This document shows, piece after piece, positions 63,811-64,000 of a stretch of 64,000 nt of DNA. The notes beneath the pieces are model-generated. The model saw only the letters and a list, made by a program, of their open reading frames with translations, was not told the DNA's origin and searched no databases. Made by a program: the position numbers and the translations under genes. Positions within the stretch are counted from its first letter, which is position 1. The number at the start of each line of letters is the position of its first letter. This DNA is from Xiphias gladius (taxonomy: Eukaryota > Chordata > Actinopteri > Istiophoriformes > Xiphiidae), in the NCBI RefSeq assembly GCF_016859285.1, contig NC_053415.1, positions 21,047,001 through 21,111,000 on the forward strand. The letters run 5' to 3'.

Positions 63811-64000
63811 GTACTGCTGGCACTGTTAATGTTAGGTAGCTTACATTTTAGGCAGTTTGCATTGGCGGAAGAAGCACACATATCCTCTACTTAAAGCTGC
63901 AATATGCGATATTCCCATATTGAATGACAGAGCCTTCTCTGATTCTTCTTTAAATTGTAAATACGGAATCATCAATGTGTAAGCTTCATTTTACTGTTGC

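Overview
The window is vertebrate nuclear DNA, almost certainly from a percomorph-like teleost fish. It has spliced genes with GT-AG introns, CpG-rich promoters, very many long (CA)n/(GT)n arrays, decayed Tc1-type DNA transposons, truncated LINEs, tRNA-derived SINEs and several dispersed repeat families that I recognise as common in spiny-rayed fishes. Three protein genes can be supported. Their order and orientation, cerkl(-) neurod1(-) itprid2(+), match the human 2q31.3 block CERKL-NEUROD1-ITPRID2. No bacterial-type features, CRISPR arrays, rRNA genes or intact viral genes were seen.

Layout. 1-7.6 kb: 5' end of cerkl (ceramide kinase-like) on the minus strand, with two coding exons (7313-7120 and 4124-4015), a CpG-rich promoter near 7.5 kb, and a decayed Tc1-like transposon in intron 1. 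7.6-12.4 kb: intergenic DNA with repeats and microsatellites. 12.4-20.9 kb: a full-length neurod1-type bHLH gene on the minus strand. It has a TATA promoter, a non-coding first exon and, unusually, a coding region split into three exons (351 residues). 21-27.4 kb: intergenic DNA with (TC)n and (GT)n arrays, a 5'-eroded LINE and dispersed repeats. 27.5-64 kb: itprid2 (SSFA2/KRAP, the IP3-receptor-anchoring protein) on the plus strand, with a CpG-island first exon and 11 coding exons up to 63810. The gene runs off the right edge.

The genes are not a pathway or operon. CERKL is a retina-associated lipid-kinase-like protein, NEUROD1 a neuronal and endocrine transcription factor, and ITPRID2 a cytoskeletal anchor for IP3 receptors. 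They are linked by old synteny only.

The most noteworthy observations are: (1) a NeuroD1-family coding sequence interrupted by two introns, although the known vertebrate NEUROD1 coding region is intronless, with AG|GT at both ends of both introns; (2) a 60-nt, phase-symmetric, partly duplicated exon of itprid2 that would duplicate part of the IP3R-binding module, flanked by a dense ACTAAC (branch-point-like) array; (3) a roughly 550-bp inverted repeat pair bracketing neurod1; (4) an extra intron within what is a single first exon in human CERKL; (5) a 36-bp decayed minisatellite in an itprid2 intron.
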